Notes: generated by a model not told the origin, from the sequence alone. A DNA stretch of 64,000 bases from Ligula intestinalis (GCA_036362985.1 JAYGXS010000010.1:7384880-7448879), one strand, 5' to 3'. Positions 21,640 to 32,999 are shown, counted from the first letter of the stretch. Numbers and translations are program-made.

Positions 21640-22730
21640 TAGGCGCCTACTCCTGCGGCCAATTTAACTTGCTCTGTGGAAACAAGGAAAGAAGAGCATG
21701 CAAATGGAGGTAGTTTGAGTTGAGACTCTCATGGCCTAAACGATGATTCTGTTGGAACATAAACGGACAGCCGGAAAAATGCGAGAGTTTTTCCCTATTA
21801 ATTTTGGGCTAGCTAGCGGGTGGTTGGATTTCCGACTCAGACGCCCTCTCACCAACTCTGTGCTGCAGCAGCTGCTACCAAACATGCTTAAGCTCTGCAA
21901 AGTATTTGCACAATACCTAATTTCTCAGCCTGATAGTGGTTGCTTCTGCTCTTGCTAGCAGGCGGTGACTTAGGGGCTTTTGATAGTTTTTGGGACTCGA
22001 TCGATCACTTTTATGGCTTCGTTGGGGTCTACCGCACATCTAGAAGCAACAATGAGGGTGAAAATTGCACTGCTTTTGCTCTTGAGTTCATCTTTTCGCA
22101 GGTATGCCGGGAAATGCTCATGCGACCGATATACCCAGCACAACAGGAGCAAGGGAATTAGTAGATGGGCGTTAAGGTGGTTTGAGCCGGCAACATATCC
22201 TTACTTTCCCCATATATGACCGGTACGGTTAAGAAAAGTACCCAAACTCTCGCTGTTGTAGGTGTTCATGACATGGCTTGCTCAGTGGGTTTTTTTTTAG
22301 GAGCCACACCCCTTGAAAGGAGACTTTTAGGAAAAGCGTCTTCTTTTCTACAGTGCATGTGGTGGTCTTTATTTTCTCTCCACCATATTCTTTATCCGGA
22401 ATTAACTGTGCAACAGGAATCACATTGTTAACCCTCCTAATTTTACCGAGAGGTTTTACCTTATTTTTTCGGAGAGGCACTAACTCCTACGAGCAATGCA
22501 ACCTGCTCCGCAGAAGCAAAAAAAGGAGAACATGCAGATGGAGGTTGTTTGAGTTGAGAGTGTCATGGCCTAAACGATGATTCTGTTGGAACATAAACGG
22601 ACAGCTGACCAAATGCAAGAGTTGTTTCCTATGCATTATGTTGGGTGGTCGGATTTCCGACTCATACGCTCACGTACCTACTCTGTGCTGCAGCAGGAAC
22701 CACCGCCCCCGCTTAAGCTCTGCAAAGTAT
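21640..22730 (-). mobile_element. PLE-A copy 4, flanked by direct terminal repeats
   Basis: The core at 21970-22480 (minus) encodes PLE-A connector and GIY-YIG pieces. It is bracketed by two direct copies of a ~250-bp sequence, 22482-22730 (5' side) and 21640-21905 (3' side). These share, in order, TGGCCTAAACGATGATTCTG, GGACAGC, TCGGATTTCCGACTC-like words, CTGTGCTGCAGCAG and AAGCTCTGCAAAGTAT. Direct flanking repeats of this sort (pLTRs) are a known Penelope arrangement. The coding core is severely truncated. Confidence 0.7.
21970..22480 (-). pseudogene. PLE-A connector plus GIY-YIG remnant
   Basis: The frame from 22480 to 22229 carries TTTCTVEKKTLFLKVSFQG, equivalent to the VEKKRIFISVPFQG linker of the PLE at 59106-61306. 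A different frame (22152-21970) carries EHFPAYLRKDELKSKSSAI and CAVDPNEAIKVIDRVPKT, the C-terminal half of the GIY-YIG domain. The segment between, where GIY and YIG should be, is damaged. The C-terminal RAEATTIRL motif follows near 21940. Frameshifts and an internal loss make it non-functional. Confidence 0.7.
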
Positions 22731-23392
22731 GAAAATGCAGTTTTTGATGATCTGATAAAAAACCTACCGCGCAGAATTTGCCAGTATAAAACTGTAAACC
22801 TTACAGGTGAAAAAAAACTATGCCTTAGCGCTTATTTCGGGGAGAAGCGGAGGCAAGGATGTAGAATGCCAATTTAAAAAAAAAACCGTTTGCCTGGAAA
22901 TGGGTAATATTGGTCCCAGGCTACACTGTATTCCTCAAGGAATTAATACAGATTGTGAGCTCAGCTAGGTTATTCATATATTCTGTGCTATTTGCTGCAC
23001 TACGGCGCCGTCCGGGTGGAAGAATCTGAAATACGTGGTTCCACACCTCCTGTTTTAGTCATTTACCATTCTGATAGATCGCTTACTATGAGTATGTCGG
23101 TCTGCTGCATACACCTATTAAATCATTTTGTGTCAACTAAAGTGGATTGCAACATGACGTGGCTATTAGGTTTTCTCCTCACTAGTGGTCCTCCTAGTAG
23201 TTTCCGGTATAGAAAATACATTTCATATGCAGAAGTGAAAGAGAATAGAAGCACAGCCTCCGTAAGGTGTCAAATGGCTGTTAGAAGCATATAAAAAATT
23301 AATGTCTACCGTACACCAGCCACTTTGGCGGAATCCTGTTTTTGGTCCCAGAACTAAGTAACAAAATTCAATGTTCCGTTAATATTCCCACG
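22731..23392. other. No recognised feature
   Basis: Open frames 22638-22877 and 22992-23294 have no recognisable domain. Confidence 0.4.
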
Positions 23393-23393
23393 G

Positions 23394-23500
23394 TTTATTT
23401 TGAAAGTCAGTTTCTGGTTTTCATTTTTCTGTGCAAATGTTTGGTCTGATGACGAGTTCCTGAAAACATATGTTTGCCAGAAACTGACTTTTTAAAATAA
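23394..23500. repeat. Short inverted repeat, MITE-like hairpin
   Basis: A perfect 15-bp inverted repeat, AAAGTCAGTTTCTGG (23403-23417) and its complement (23477-23491), extends outward by TTATTTT on both sides with one indel. The loop is ~59 bp. It contains CTGATGACGAG and GAAAACATATGTTTGCCA, words that resemble the PLE-A terminal repeat. Confidence 0.5.
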
Positions 23501-23699
23501 TTTGATGAGTTTGCAAAAAATATTGCGCCATAAATAAACGCAGGTATTTGCTCGCATATCGAAATTACTTGCAGCGTATTACGTGTGAGAGATTTGGACA
23601 TTTTTTACTTTCACTTTATATTTATTGGGTTTCTTCTGCAAAAACATGTGCTGGTTAAGAGGGACTTCCAATTCTTCTAACCCGAGTAGCTACTTACCG

Positions 23700-23965
23700 T
23701 TCTATAGTAACCTAAGTACAGTTCGTGGCCAAACAACTTAACGTTAGTTTATTTTATGTGTTTTGTTTAACTTATGTACATCTAGGTTCAGTTTTCAGTT
23801 TATGATTTTGTTAACTACGTTTATTTTAGTTTTAGTTTTTTTTAATTATTTCAGGTTACTTTACTTTAAGATCTCAATTAATTGACTCAATTTAGTTATT
23901 TTGCAAACTTTTCATGCTTAAACATTTTAATTATTGCGCATTTCTGTTGAAAAACATCAGATAGT
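23700..23965. repeat. T-rich degenerate repeat
   Basis: Same TTTAGTTTA-like texture as 10490-10935. Confidence 0.4.
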
Positions 23966-24080
23966 TAAAATATTATTCCTGTCTTTTTTCTCCTTCAATG
24001 AACTTGCTTATATTTTGTTTCCTTTTCCTTGTATTGTCCAGAATTTATCCTTTTAATTTTAACTGGGTGCTGTATTACAG

Positions 24081-24297
24081 ACGGGTGGTGCTTTCGCAGG
24101 CTGAGTTGGAACCCGAAGTAAGAGTTAACGGCCACGTTCTTTTTGAAACTATGCCAGCTGATGCAATGACCAGCCGATTCGGTGGCTATAAGACTAGCGA
24201 ATCCAATGCTGTGTTGTCAAAAATGCTGATACAAGTGCTTAAATGGCCGACGCCGACGTCATTTGGCGATGGCATGTCGTCTGGCCCACCACTGCAA
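24081..24297 (+). CDS. Candidate host exon (phase 2/0), product unknown
   Basis: A very good acceptor (TTTTAACTGGGTGCTGTATTACAG) precedes it and a donor CAA|GTGAGA follows. The 217-bp exon encodes 72 residues, including VVLSQAELEPEVRVNGHVLF and SNAVLSKMLIQVLKWPTPT. It is unrelated to the repeats seen here. Its phases do not join directly to 14531-14862 or 29975-30170, so if real it needs further exons or belongs to another gene. No domain recognised. Confidence 0.4.
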
Positions 24298-24299
24298 GT

Positions 24300-24985
24300 G
24301 AGACTAATTACATTTCTACGTAACTGACCCATTACAAGTGCTCACAAGCCATCCTTAGTTTATCCTTTCCTCTTTCTTGTCTCCCAGCACCAGGACCTCT
24401 TCTTTCTAATCTCGCTATGTTCGCGGTATGAAAGCAATGAGCTGTAATCATAAAACTCGAACTGACCCTGTCCAACTATACGATAATAATATACCTGCAA
24501 TTGTGCAGGATCGACGATTAGAGGCTAAAAATATTTGTTTGCCGAATAGACTTTTCAAGTTAAGCATGGAAAAAAATTAGCAAAAATCAATAATTTACCC
24601 TAATTGAAGTTTGCGTTTCGTTTAATAGCCCAGCATATATAGAAAAGTGCAAAGAAAAGTTCAAAGGAGCAGTTCTGAAGTGGAAAATGTGATCGCCGAT
24701 GCAATTAGTATATTTGCCTGTCGAGACCACTTCATGCGAGGTGACGGTATAAAAGGGCGAAAGGTGCATAAATAAAGGTGATATAGGCACATATTACGCA
24801 GTATTGTTAGTTCGTAGTGGTCACGGGTCCGCTTGAATGCCACAATTCTTTCTCCGTGTTGGACTCGGGCTTGATAATCACGCGAAGATTATCTTTGTTA
24901 TCATCTTAGTTGTTGCTGGGTCCGGCCCCGTCCTTGTGACTGCTTCTCCTGCTCAGGCAATGACTCATTACGCAATATTTCAGCA
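24300..24985. other. No recognised feature
   Basis: Ordinary AT-rich sequence between a candidate exon and a PLE-B relic. Confidence 0.4.
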
Positions 24986-24989
24986 GCAA

Positions 24990-25330
24990 ATATTTGAGCT
25001 AGTTGCTTGACCAAGAGCCTGATAACCATGACTCGAGCAGCGCAGTGCTCACGTGGTTATCACCTCTAGCGAGGATTTAAGTCTCGTTAAATGTGGTCGG
25101 GTCCCGTTGTGTGAGCCGCAACCTGGGAGTTTGCACCATTCTGCCTCGCCGCTGCTGCATGCTCGCCCATACGTGTCTGAATTAATCCCCAGTTTTTCTG
25201 ACCTAGTCACCTGGCCAACCCTACTCCAGATACGGTTTATGACTCCGGCCGTTTGCTGCTGTAGCAGTGGGTCTTTCTGTCTAATGACTCGGCACCTGCT
25301 CTTTGCATGGGCCAGAATCAACCAGAAGCA
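24990..25330 (-). mobile_element. PLE-B copy 5: degenerate GIY-YIG end
   Basis: The minus-strand frame 25357-25049 contains QQQTAGVINRIWSRVGQ, matching ETSGAVYRIWCSCGQ of copy 1 with GIY degraded to GVI and cysteines lost. Farther on, nucleotide-level matches continue through AATCCTCGCTAGAGGTGA, TGAGCAC..CTGCTCGAGTCATGG. It is truncated before the C-terminal extension. Confidence 0.6.
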
Positions 25331-25654
25331 ACGAAAGACTCGAACGTAGACTGTCAAGCAATCATCGCATCAATATCAACACTCAGCGGTTACTGTACTT
25401 AGCTAGTGGTTGTGTGGCCACAAAAGACTAGCAGTATTGCGTGTTTTGTGTCTCTAACACACTTTCCTGTGGAGGTCTCTGCTTATGGAAATGTCCGGCC
25501 AATAAACTTCGTGTCTTAGCGATCGTATCCCTTTTTGAAGTCCTCCCTGAGACTCGCTGATTTCAGCAACAAGACTTTTCCTTTGTCCCTTATTTCCTTT
25601 TACCAAGTTTGCATACACACTTCCACCGAAATGTTGTAACGTACGATACGAACA

Positions 25655-26165
25655 GTCTAGGTACTAGTTACAAGGCCCAGGCACGTGTTTCGCCATTATT
25701 CTGCCGCTACTCGACATAACTGCGAGGGGTTCAGCTCATCAAAGCGTCGCTTAGATTTCCCTGTCTACTTTTTGATTGATAGACCGTTTTTTAAGCTCAA
25801 CTTTTTAGGTTCCTGAGAACTTAATTTCTGCTCACGGTATACATTGGTATATTGAGGTCTATGGGCATAAACCGAAATTGTAAGTGTATAGTTGGGTTGA
25901 AACCCGTCAATCACTGCGAAACATGCAATTGCTGCCAAAGGACAGGCTTAAGTAGTATGAATTGATGCTGTTAATTACCAAACTTAGAGCCTAAGTAATA
26001 GGTAAAAAGTTCAGACACGTGTTTCTTCGGTAGTCTGCTCCTGTTTGACACAGCTGCAAGGGCATAAAACCTAAATATTCACTTATAATCTTGGTCTAGG
26101 CTTTCAGACCTTTAAAAAAATATAATTCCCTCGATAATCTCTAAGTTCTGGAGACGTAAACAGTA
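25655..26165. repeat. R1 fold-back repeat, copy 2
   Basis: Contains GGCCCAGGCACGTGTTTCGCC near 25674 and GGCATAAACCGAAATTGTAAG near 25863, as in copy 1. An inverted partial arm (ATTCACTTATAATCTTGGTC…) lies at 26080-26120. The centre is rearranged: the CACGTGTTTC block occurs twice in direct orientation (25682 and 26016). Confidence 0.55.
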
Positions 26166-26199
26166 GCTTTTCAGTTTAACAATAAATTTAAATATTTTG

Positions 26200-27440
26200 T
26201 GAAGTTGCAGACTTCAAGCAACCACTTTCTTCATATAAAATTAACTTTTATTCTGTTAATATGTGCATTTTGTACATAATACCAACAGTGGGTAACTGTT
26301 TACTGAATATTGTCGAATAAACTTTGTCATCATTTCGATCATTTCAGCGTCTTCATTGTAAGTTGATAAATCTTGCTTCTATGAAACGTTTACATTTTAA
26401 CCTTCAAGATAAAATAAAAATAAGTGTATTAAGCGAAAAAATGAGTTTTTGGATATAAGTTCTTATGAAGATGGCCTTGTGGCTCATATTTAGAAATGCC
26501 TAAAAACAGCAGACCACATTGTCAAGTATGTAGAAAGTCCGCAAGCTAACTCGGATATTGTTTCTCCTAAGGTAAATAATTAATTTTTTCATGAAATGTT
26601 ACCTCCCTAAAAATTGCTTTTATAAGATACTCAACTGACGAACTGCTGTGTATATTAACAAAACACAAGAAAATGTCGCATAGAAATTGGAGGTGTTTGA
26701 CAAGTTAGTCAAATAACTTACTTTTTCCTTGATACAAAATTAATTTGCGCAAAAGTAGATTAAATCCATGATTGGTTATGACCTTGCAAATGCAAAAAAA
26801 CAGGCCACATATATGGCAATTTTTAAAATATTTATTATTCTTCTGCGTATTACGTTTCTGAATAATGCATAAGCAGAACACATGGTTTACAAAAAAGTAT
26901 ATTTCTGCATGACTTACATTCAATAAGGCCTTCTTTATATTACCTTTGTGGTAAAATATGCAGGGATTTGCTTCAACGCCAAGGAAAGAAGTGCAGTTCA
27001 ATTAAAATGCGATGAAAACGTTTTCCGCTTTTTTTTCAAGGAACGTCACAGATTAGGTTGGCATCATTTTTTAAAATTAAATTGTTGTTCGTTTCGGAGA
27101 ATTAATGTGATTCCTTAAATTTTGCTTCTTTTTCATTTGAGCAACTTCGGATAAACGTTTCCATTTTTGGAAGCGATAGTTTTTTCCCTTTCTCATTTTT
27201 TCTCTAGAATTCATTCATGATAAAATGCATATTAATAAAAAGTTTGGTTCTATCATACCGTATAGCATAGCAAAGTTCTTCACTATAAACCTACTCATGA
27301 TTTAGCCAAAATGTGTGTTAACTTTGCTCTATAACACTAAATAAGAGAGCAGTTTTCCTAACTAAAGCCTTTTTTATTATTAAATCCATTCAGTTGATCA
27401 AAATAACCTGGCAAAATAAATGTTAGACGATCTAGTTGAA
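26200..27440 (-). repeat. R3 AT-rich long repeat, copy 2 (inverted)
   Basis: Reverse complement of 4011-5180, colinear over about 1.1 kb with many indels. The minus-strand open frame 27001-26705 lies inside and is not conserved in copy 1. Confidence 0.55.
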
Positions 27441-27840
27441 TTTCGTCATGGAAGTTGCATGCAGGACTCACAATATTGCATTTAAGTCAATCCAAGATTC
27501 CCGTTTTTGCATAAGGTTCTTTTCGGCAGATTGCACAAAGAAAAATTCTTAAGAATCATGACTTTTTGTACTTTCGTTCAATCTCTGCTTAAGTGTAAAT
27601 GCATTTGTAAAGAATTCATATAGAGATTCAATCGATAGTACTTGAGTGCCACAACGTGTATTTCACTCAAGCATCATGGATGAAGAAAATATCCATTCAC
27701 TTTTGACAAGAAATCATTTCACTTGAAAAATAAGTGTGATGTTAACATGCGGTTGCGTTTTCGCTTCGAAACCTCAAATGAGAGACTGCATATTTATGCA
27801 TATAATAAATCATAAAAAGTTCTAGGCTATTACAAGTATT
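27441..27840. other. AT-rich, nothing recognised
   Basis: May be a continuation of R3 (weak matches to 3840-4010), but too diverged to define. Confidence 0.35.
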
Positions 27841-27844
27841 TGCA

Positions 27845-28330
27845 AAAATGTCAGAAAAATTAATTGGCAAGCATAAATTTGTTTTTAAAAATGCCTCGTC
27901 AGGCCTTTAAATTTATCTGGTAATAAAATAATTAGACAATACTGGTTCGTGGAAAGATTTAGTGTTGTTGTTGTCCCGGTCGGTGAGAAAGGGAGTAGGG
28001 AGAACTGAGATTAAAATGTTAGTGTATGGGCTGACCGGCGGCAAAGACAGGTAATAAGGTGTTTTCGGCTGAATTGTGGACTTTTTTGTCATTGGGGGAA
28101 CCGTTTTTGAGGCCAGGGATAAGCCATGTGCGCGAAAAATTCTTTTGAGCCCACCGTGTTGGTCTTTGAAGCCTGGTGGCAGCTTCTTATTCCGTAGCCA
28201 AGAGACACTGATCCAGTTACTTTGAGTAGCTTAAGGGCACCTTATAGATCACTCGGAAAGCCCCCTGGCATCCACGCGACAGTCTAAGTCTACCATGTGC
28301 GCTCAAATAGAATCATTACCATATAAACGT
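27845..28330 (-). mobile_element. PLE-A copy 5: 3' end fragment
   Basis: Matches 58830-59340 over its whole length: the terminal-repeat word CGTCAGGCCTTTA near 27890, the G-rich GGTCGGTGA…GGAGTAGGGAGAACTGAGAT patch, GGCAGC..CTT.., TTTGAGTAGCTTAAGG, ATCACTCGGAAAG and GGCATCCACGCGA near 28267. It corresponds to the end of the PLE-A protein plus tail, minus strand, with no usable frame. Confidence 0.7.
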
Positions 28331-28389
28331 AAAGGCCCAAAATGAACTTATTCTAAAAATGTCACGTAGGGCTCATCCAAGCGTGTAGT

Positions 28390-28800
28390 GATTACGTAGC
28401 ATGTTGCATACTTGGTAAGCAGCATCATTAAACTGGCAGATGTTATGAGGCATATATAAACGTCATTTGTTCTGAAGAAATACCTTGAAAACGAAAATGG
28501 TTAAACCAAATGCTACCCTCGTTCAAGCATCAACTACGAAGAAGCTTTAATTTACCTCCTTTAATGCGATATCAATATACTCTTCTACATGTTTTTCATA
28601 GGATAACACCATAAACTGACTAGAGCATCAAACGCAAGAAGGACAAAGTCAGGCTAATTTATCATTCAGGTTCACGATTGAAGGGTTTTTACAAGCAGTC
28701 GGAAGGAAGCTCATTGAAAAAGTCACTATCCTGGCGTGACTGAGATATTTTTAGATAATGCTACCACCACACCTAGCGAATCCTTTCTTAGCAGAAAATA
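28390..28800 (+). repeat. R2 dispersed repeat, copy 3
   Basis: Shares the middle and 3' blocks with other copies, for example GAAGGAAGCTCATTGAAAAAG (28703-28723) and the GGCGTGACTGAGA segment near 28733. Confidence 0.5.
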
Positions 28801-28896
28801 TATTTCTGAACTCTGGTTGATATTGTATGAGATTTATTTGTGCAGAAGGAAACTATCCAGCCTTGGGACAGAAATTAGCGTTTTCTTATAATTCAG

Positions 28897-29043
28897 ATGT
28901 TAATGTGAAGATAACTGTCATCGACTACGTCTGTCTATTGCACAATACGTCCCTAAGAAATATATATTCGATTCAACCGATAAATTATGCCAAAAGCAAC
29001 CGTCTTCACCCTGAAACTTGCTTTTACAGACTGTGTTTATCAG
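28897..29043 (+). CDS. Candidate host exon (phase 1/1), Tudor-like
   Basis: 147 bp with acceptor GTTTTCTTATAATTCAG and a consensus donor TATCAG|GTAAGA. The 49 residues include VNVKITVIDYVCLLHN, SLRNIYSIQ, and LHPETCFYRLCLSG. The pattern V.V.…IDY…LR.I…LP..A….L.G is that of the second half of a Tudor domain (IDYGN…LR.L…P.QA..C.LAG), here without the usual G-N after DY. Tudor-domain proteins bind methylated arginine in germline RNP complexes; that role is inference only. The frame is open beyond both ends, so exon borders rest on the splice signals. Confidence 0.4.
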
Positions 29044-29379
29044 GTAAGACAATATGTGAGCTTACTATGAGGATAGAATTAAGTTGCTTTAGGTGCTTAT
29101 TGGGAAATATTTGTAATTCCTGTCTAAAAGTTAGTAATTGCACGCGTGTTTAAGCCCACAACACATTTCTGCCCATAAGTAACAGCAAAAACACCCACAA
29201 ACAAACAGTAGATTAACCTTTGTTCCTAAAACAGGAAAGCTTCTTAAGCCCTTCTTTACTTATTTAGCAATAGAATGGGTAGATCATCGGCAGTTTGAGG
29301 ACCAGATGATGGTCAAAGTTAGGTTGGCAAAAGCTTTTGAAATAATCCTTAATTCTACCATAAAAAAGAATAAGTAAAA

Positions 29380-29965
29380 CCAATTGACTCATATTAAATT
29401 ATATTATTTCGTTTTTTTAATTTCACTTTTAGTTTATTTTTGAGTTTATTATTCCTGTTATAGATTTATATGTCCTTTTGGCTGTTGCAGTTTACCTTTG
29501 CATACTAAGCTTAGCTTGCCACATACGTTTACTTTTCTAGTGAAAGCACTCACCAGGTTACTCAACTTCAGTTCACTTAGTTTGCTTTTTTAACCTTTTT
29601 TATAGTTTAGCTCAGTTTTTAGTCCATTATTGCGTTTTGTTAGTTCTACTTGAGTTTGCGAATCATTTTTAATTTAGATGTTTTGGTTTCTTCTAGTTTA
29701 CCTTTCTTTAGTAAGGTTACATAAGTTTTAGTTTATTTTCGAGTTTATGTTTATATTTACTGGCCGCATGCGCTATTTATTTTATTTTTTAATCCACATT
29801 TCCTTGATCTCAAGAATTCGTAGTCCCTTTGACTGTTACGCAAATTTGCGCAGTTCCCTTTTTTTTACGTAGTTGTACATTTTATTTTTGGCAGGCATTT
29901 TAAACAGTTAGATTATTCAAATAGTTATTTCTTTTTTTCTACTTTAATACGTTCGGTTCTTTTTT
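29380..29965. repeat. T-rich degenerate repeat
   Basis: Recurring TTTAGTTTA, GAGTTTAT and TAGTTTACCTTT words over nearly 600 bp, no fixed period. Longest of the T-rich patches. Confidence 0.45.
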
Positions 29966-29974
29966 TACACAAAG

Positions 29975-30170
29975 ATGGGGTTTTGGTGTGCTTGCTGTTT
30001 GGGGACCTATATTTAACATCAACCGAGGCATATTGTCATATTTATGTCGTCGCCCTGGAACAGTTGACTGTGGTAAGGAGTCTCAAATTAATGGCCATAC
30101 CAAAATAGTTTGGCTATGTAGAGAAAGCGACTATGAATGTTTGCGGCAGAGCAGAATTGATATCTGTCAG
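29975..30170 (+). CDS. Candidate host exon (phase 2/0), product unknown
   Basis: A long pyrimidine tract and acceptor (…TTTTTTTACACAAAG) precede 196 bp of open frame, ending at donor TGTCAG|GTAATT. It encodes 65 residues, cysteine-rich for its length, such as GVLAVWGPIFNINRGILSYL and CRESDYECLRQSRIDICQ. No repeat family match. The upstream T-rich repeat could mimic a splice acceptor, so this call is weaker than it looks. Confidence 0.35.
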
Positions 30171-31605
30171 GTAATTGCATAGTTGGTGGATTTGCTTTTT
30201 TGAGATAACTTATAAATGTGTAATCTTAATCTATGGTTGTGTACCTTACTGCTTGCATGTAGGTTATTTGGAATGGTAAATCTTCAAGTTTATTGCTTAC
30301 CCTCAGTTGCATAAAAATAATTATTTAAGAAACCGTTATCTTTTAAGCAAAGCTCTCCAGGTACTCACTTGTAGAGTGCAAAAGCAGCAGAATTTATCGG
30401 ATCAATGACATTTCGGGAGACATTTTCAGCTGCTTCCTCTTAGTGCATGAAAAGAGAAACGAAAAAGGAGTGGGTAGGGACTGCGCAAATCTGGGAGCTG
30501 GATGCTATCAAGGCGAAGCTAGATTGATCACATGCTCAACAACTAAGCCTTTACCAATTCGTCGTGCGGAGAATGCCTAATGACTGCACGCAATTTTAAC
30601 TTGTGTTGATGAATTAACATGCATTTGTTGATCAACACAAAGAGTCAACGCACAGGCAAAAAATCACTTGCCTTGTTGACTACTCTACACAGGAACCATC
30701 AATCTTCCATTACAGAAGGGTTGCTAGATACGAATCATTATGTGGATGCTAAAAGTTTTTTTGAATGCTTGTTCGAGTACGAACAACTCGCACCTTGCGC
30801 TGCCTGGTGGCAGCCTAGATACGGCGGTCAAAAAACTGACCTATGTAAACAGTTGGTGCAGTTGTGTTTAACCTAGCCTTGCCTTGGTTACATCCATCCC
30901 CCAGAGTAACACGATCTCCTTTCTGTACCAATGCAATTGTTTATTTTTCTCATTTTTTTATTTCTGAGAGAAAAGAGTTGCGGCACTCTCCCGAAATTTT
31001 TTGGATCCAATAAGTCCTGTTTGCCATAAACAAAACCATTTTTTATTTATTTGCCTTGCTGAAATGTCTTACTTTGACGAACTTGGCAAGCGCAATCCAA
31101 AAAATTGGCGGGAAACATGAGAACCACAGGGTGTCTAGTGATATTTAATGAACGTCCTCAGACTTACAGGATTAGATAGTGATCAAAGAACACAATATGT
31201 TTTTAAAGAGACAGGATAATCGTGACGGAATGAGCTCAGTTAAAAGAAATATTTTTTAAATATTTAGATTCAGTTTTTGTTTAAGACGTGTCCAGGTTAC
31301 CATTTTCCCCCGCGTGCAACTCTTTTGGGAACCCGTAGCCTTTTATTGTAAGGTATTTTGCAAAACTATGGCTACCCACGGACCATTTAAGATCCGGTTG
31401 GCGAACTTCCCCACGTGTAATAAAAAACATCCGCCGGTTGTCTTTTTATCAAGAAGACTACACATGTATGTTTCCAAAAGCCCACATTTGGCAGCTTCTC
31501 ATCTAAAAATTGATAACGCACGCATTGCTCCTTATATGGTAATTCTAGGAAAACTCAAATTAAAGTTTAAAGGAAAAAAATAATCTGCTAGTTTAATTGA
31601 CAAAT
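30171..31605. other. No recognised feature
   Basis: Two open plus-strand pieces (30619-30876, 31314-31583) are non-repetitive but without recognisable domain. A weak exon candidate at 31339-31538 is mentioned under rejected items. Confidence 0.4.
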
Positions 31606-31910
31606 GGTGAAAAAACTTCCGGCATTTGGCCAGATTTGAAACCGCATAGTAGCATTTGCATTTACGCTAAGCTAATGCTCTACCTGCCGAGCTACAAATG
31701 CCATCGCTAGCACCGTGAGTTCAATCCCACGTGGATCGATTTTACCAGCCGACCTTTACCGCTCGTATAGAATCTACCAATAGGGAGTAGCAAGCTGACT
31801 ATCCAAGCAAGATTTCCTAAGTAATCACCTAGCATCCACCAGAAGGTCTAGCTGACTCATGTTATTGTAAGAAGGTTTGACAGATTTTTTTATTTAGTTG
31901 ATGATCTTAT
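31606..31910 (-). repeat. tRNA-like SINE, copy 1
   Basis: Minus strand. The tRNA-like part is 31702-31621, with a perfect 8-bp acceptor GGCATTTG/CAAATGCC and an A-box region GTAGCTCGGCAGGTAGAGC. The B box is degraded (GGTTTCAAATC). It is preceded (5' on the minus strand) by a conserved body containing GATCGA, CCTAGT-like and TTAGGAAATC words, and followed by CGG.AGTTTTTTCAC. RNA polymerase III internal promoter boxes identify it as a SINE. Confidence 0.65.
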
Positions 31911-31939
31911 AAAAAAATTAAAGGGGGAATGGATGAGAA

Positions 31940-32975
31940 ATTTAAGGTGATAGTTGCCCTTGTGTGTTCCGGTTGAGAAACTGTTAGCTAATTTCAAAGA
32001 GTAATTTTTGGCCTCACAGACACAACGGTAAAATCCCATCTTCAGATTTATTTTCTCTACTCGTTGCCGCAGTGTTGCACCTTATTTGTCCAATTTCTTT
32101 GCATGCACTCCTGTGCAAATAATAGCTGGCATTGAACATTATTCGGCTCTTATAAGTGCACTTAATAGACCGACTTGTGTTACGAGAGACTTGCAACATA
32201 TTAAGCCACCAGGGCAGTGTTCACGACCCTAGAATAATAGCCTCAAATGCCATCTTGCACAATAAAAATAAAAAATTCCGATGCCTGAGCAATAAAAACT
32301 CGCCTAACACGCCTCGACCATCTGATCAGTTAATAATGTTGCCAGCCGGTCTAACGCTAACGGTCTCATGGTATAATTTGTGGCAATGCCATTGCCCCAT
32401 GGAAAACCCCCAGAACCCGTAGGAATGCCCGTATATCTGCCTTAAGTCAAAACGGTGTCCGGGAAGCGTAATCGACTCCATTTCTATTCCAGCTGTCAAA
32501 ATTGTCTTATAAGTGCAAATAATACTGACGGTCTGGAAGTCAATTATGCACCAGTGTATATAGTAGGTAAAAATGCTGTCCTGCAAGGTACACAGGAATG
32601 CACACCGGGCACCTCAGTACCTTTTTATAACCCTGTTTAAGGCTTTTGGTTCTCGAAAACGGACATTCCGGGCCATCGATAACAAAAAAGCATGAACTGC
32701 TGAACTATTATTGATACCCGTGCATGCAATGGACTACCCGTTACGTAGGTAATAACTGACACCACCCACGCCGCCCTAACCAAAATAGGTCGTTCCTTCT
32801 TTTTCTGGGCTGTCTACACCGCTTAAGGAAAAATGTGGGAGCTTAAATTGTTTGATAATGTTGCCTGGGAACTTAATGGGCTGAAACAATATGAGGAATG
32901 TTTGTTAAGACTTCGATGCTAACCACGCAGATATGCAGTCTCATAGACCCTAGCTAATGCTGTCAGTTACTTTGA
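31940..32975 (+). repeat. R4 repeat, copy 1
   Basis: Direct repeat of 34530-35985, about 75-80% by eye, unaltered block order: CACTCCTGTGCAAATAATAG, CCTCAAATGCC, CGCCTAACACGCC, CCATGGAAAAC.CC, GGAATGCCCGTAT, TATAAGTGCAAATAATACTG, CCGGGCACCT, and GGGCTGTCT near the end. Several short open frames lie inside and are not conserved in frame between copies. Confidence 0.65.
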
Positions 32976-32999
32976 AATGCACCACCTGATGGACATTAA

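Noticed and set aside
31339..31538. Plus-strand exon candidate with donor ATG|GTAATT
   Set aside because: Acceptor weak, composition ambiguous; a faint resemblance to a mitochondrial ribosomal protein did not hold up residue by residue.
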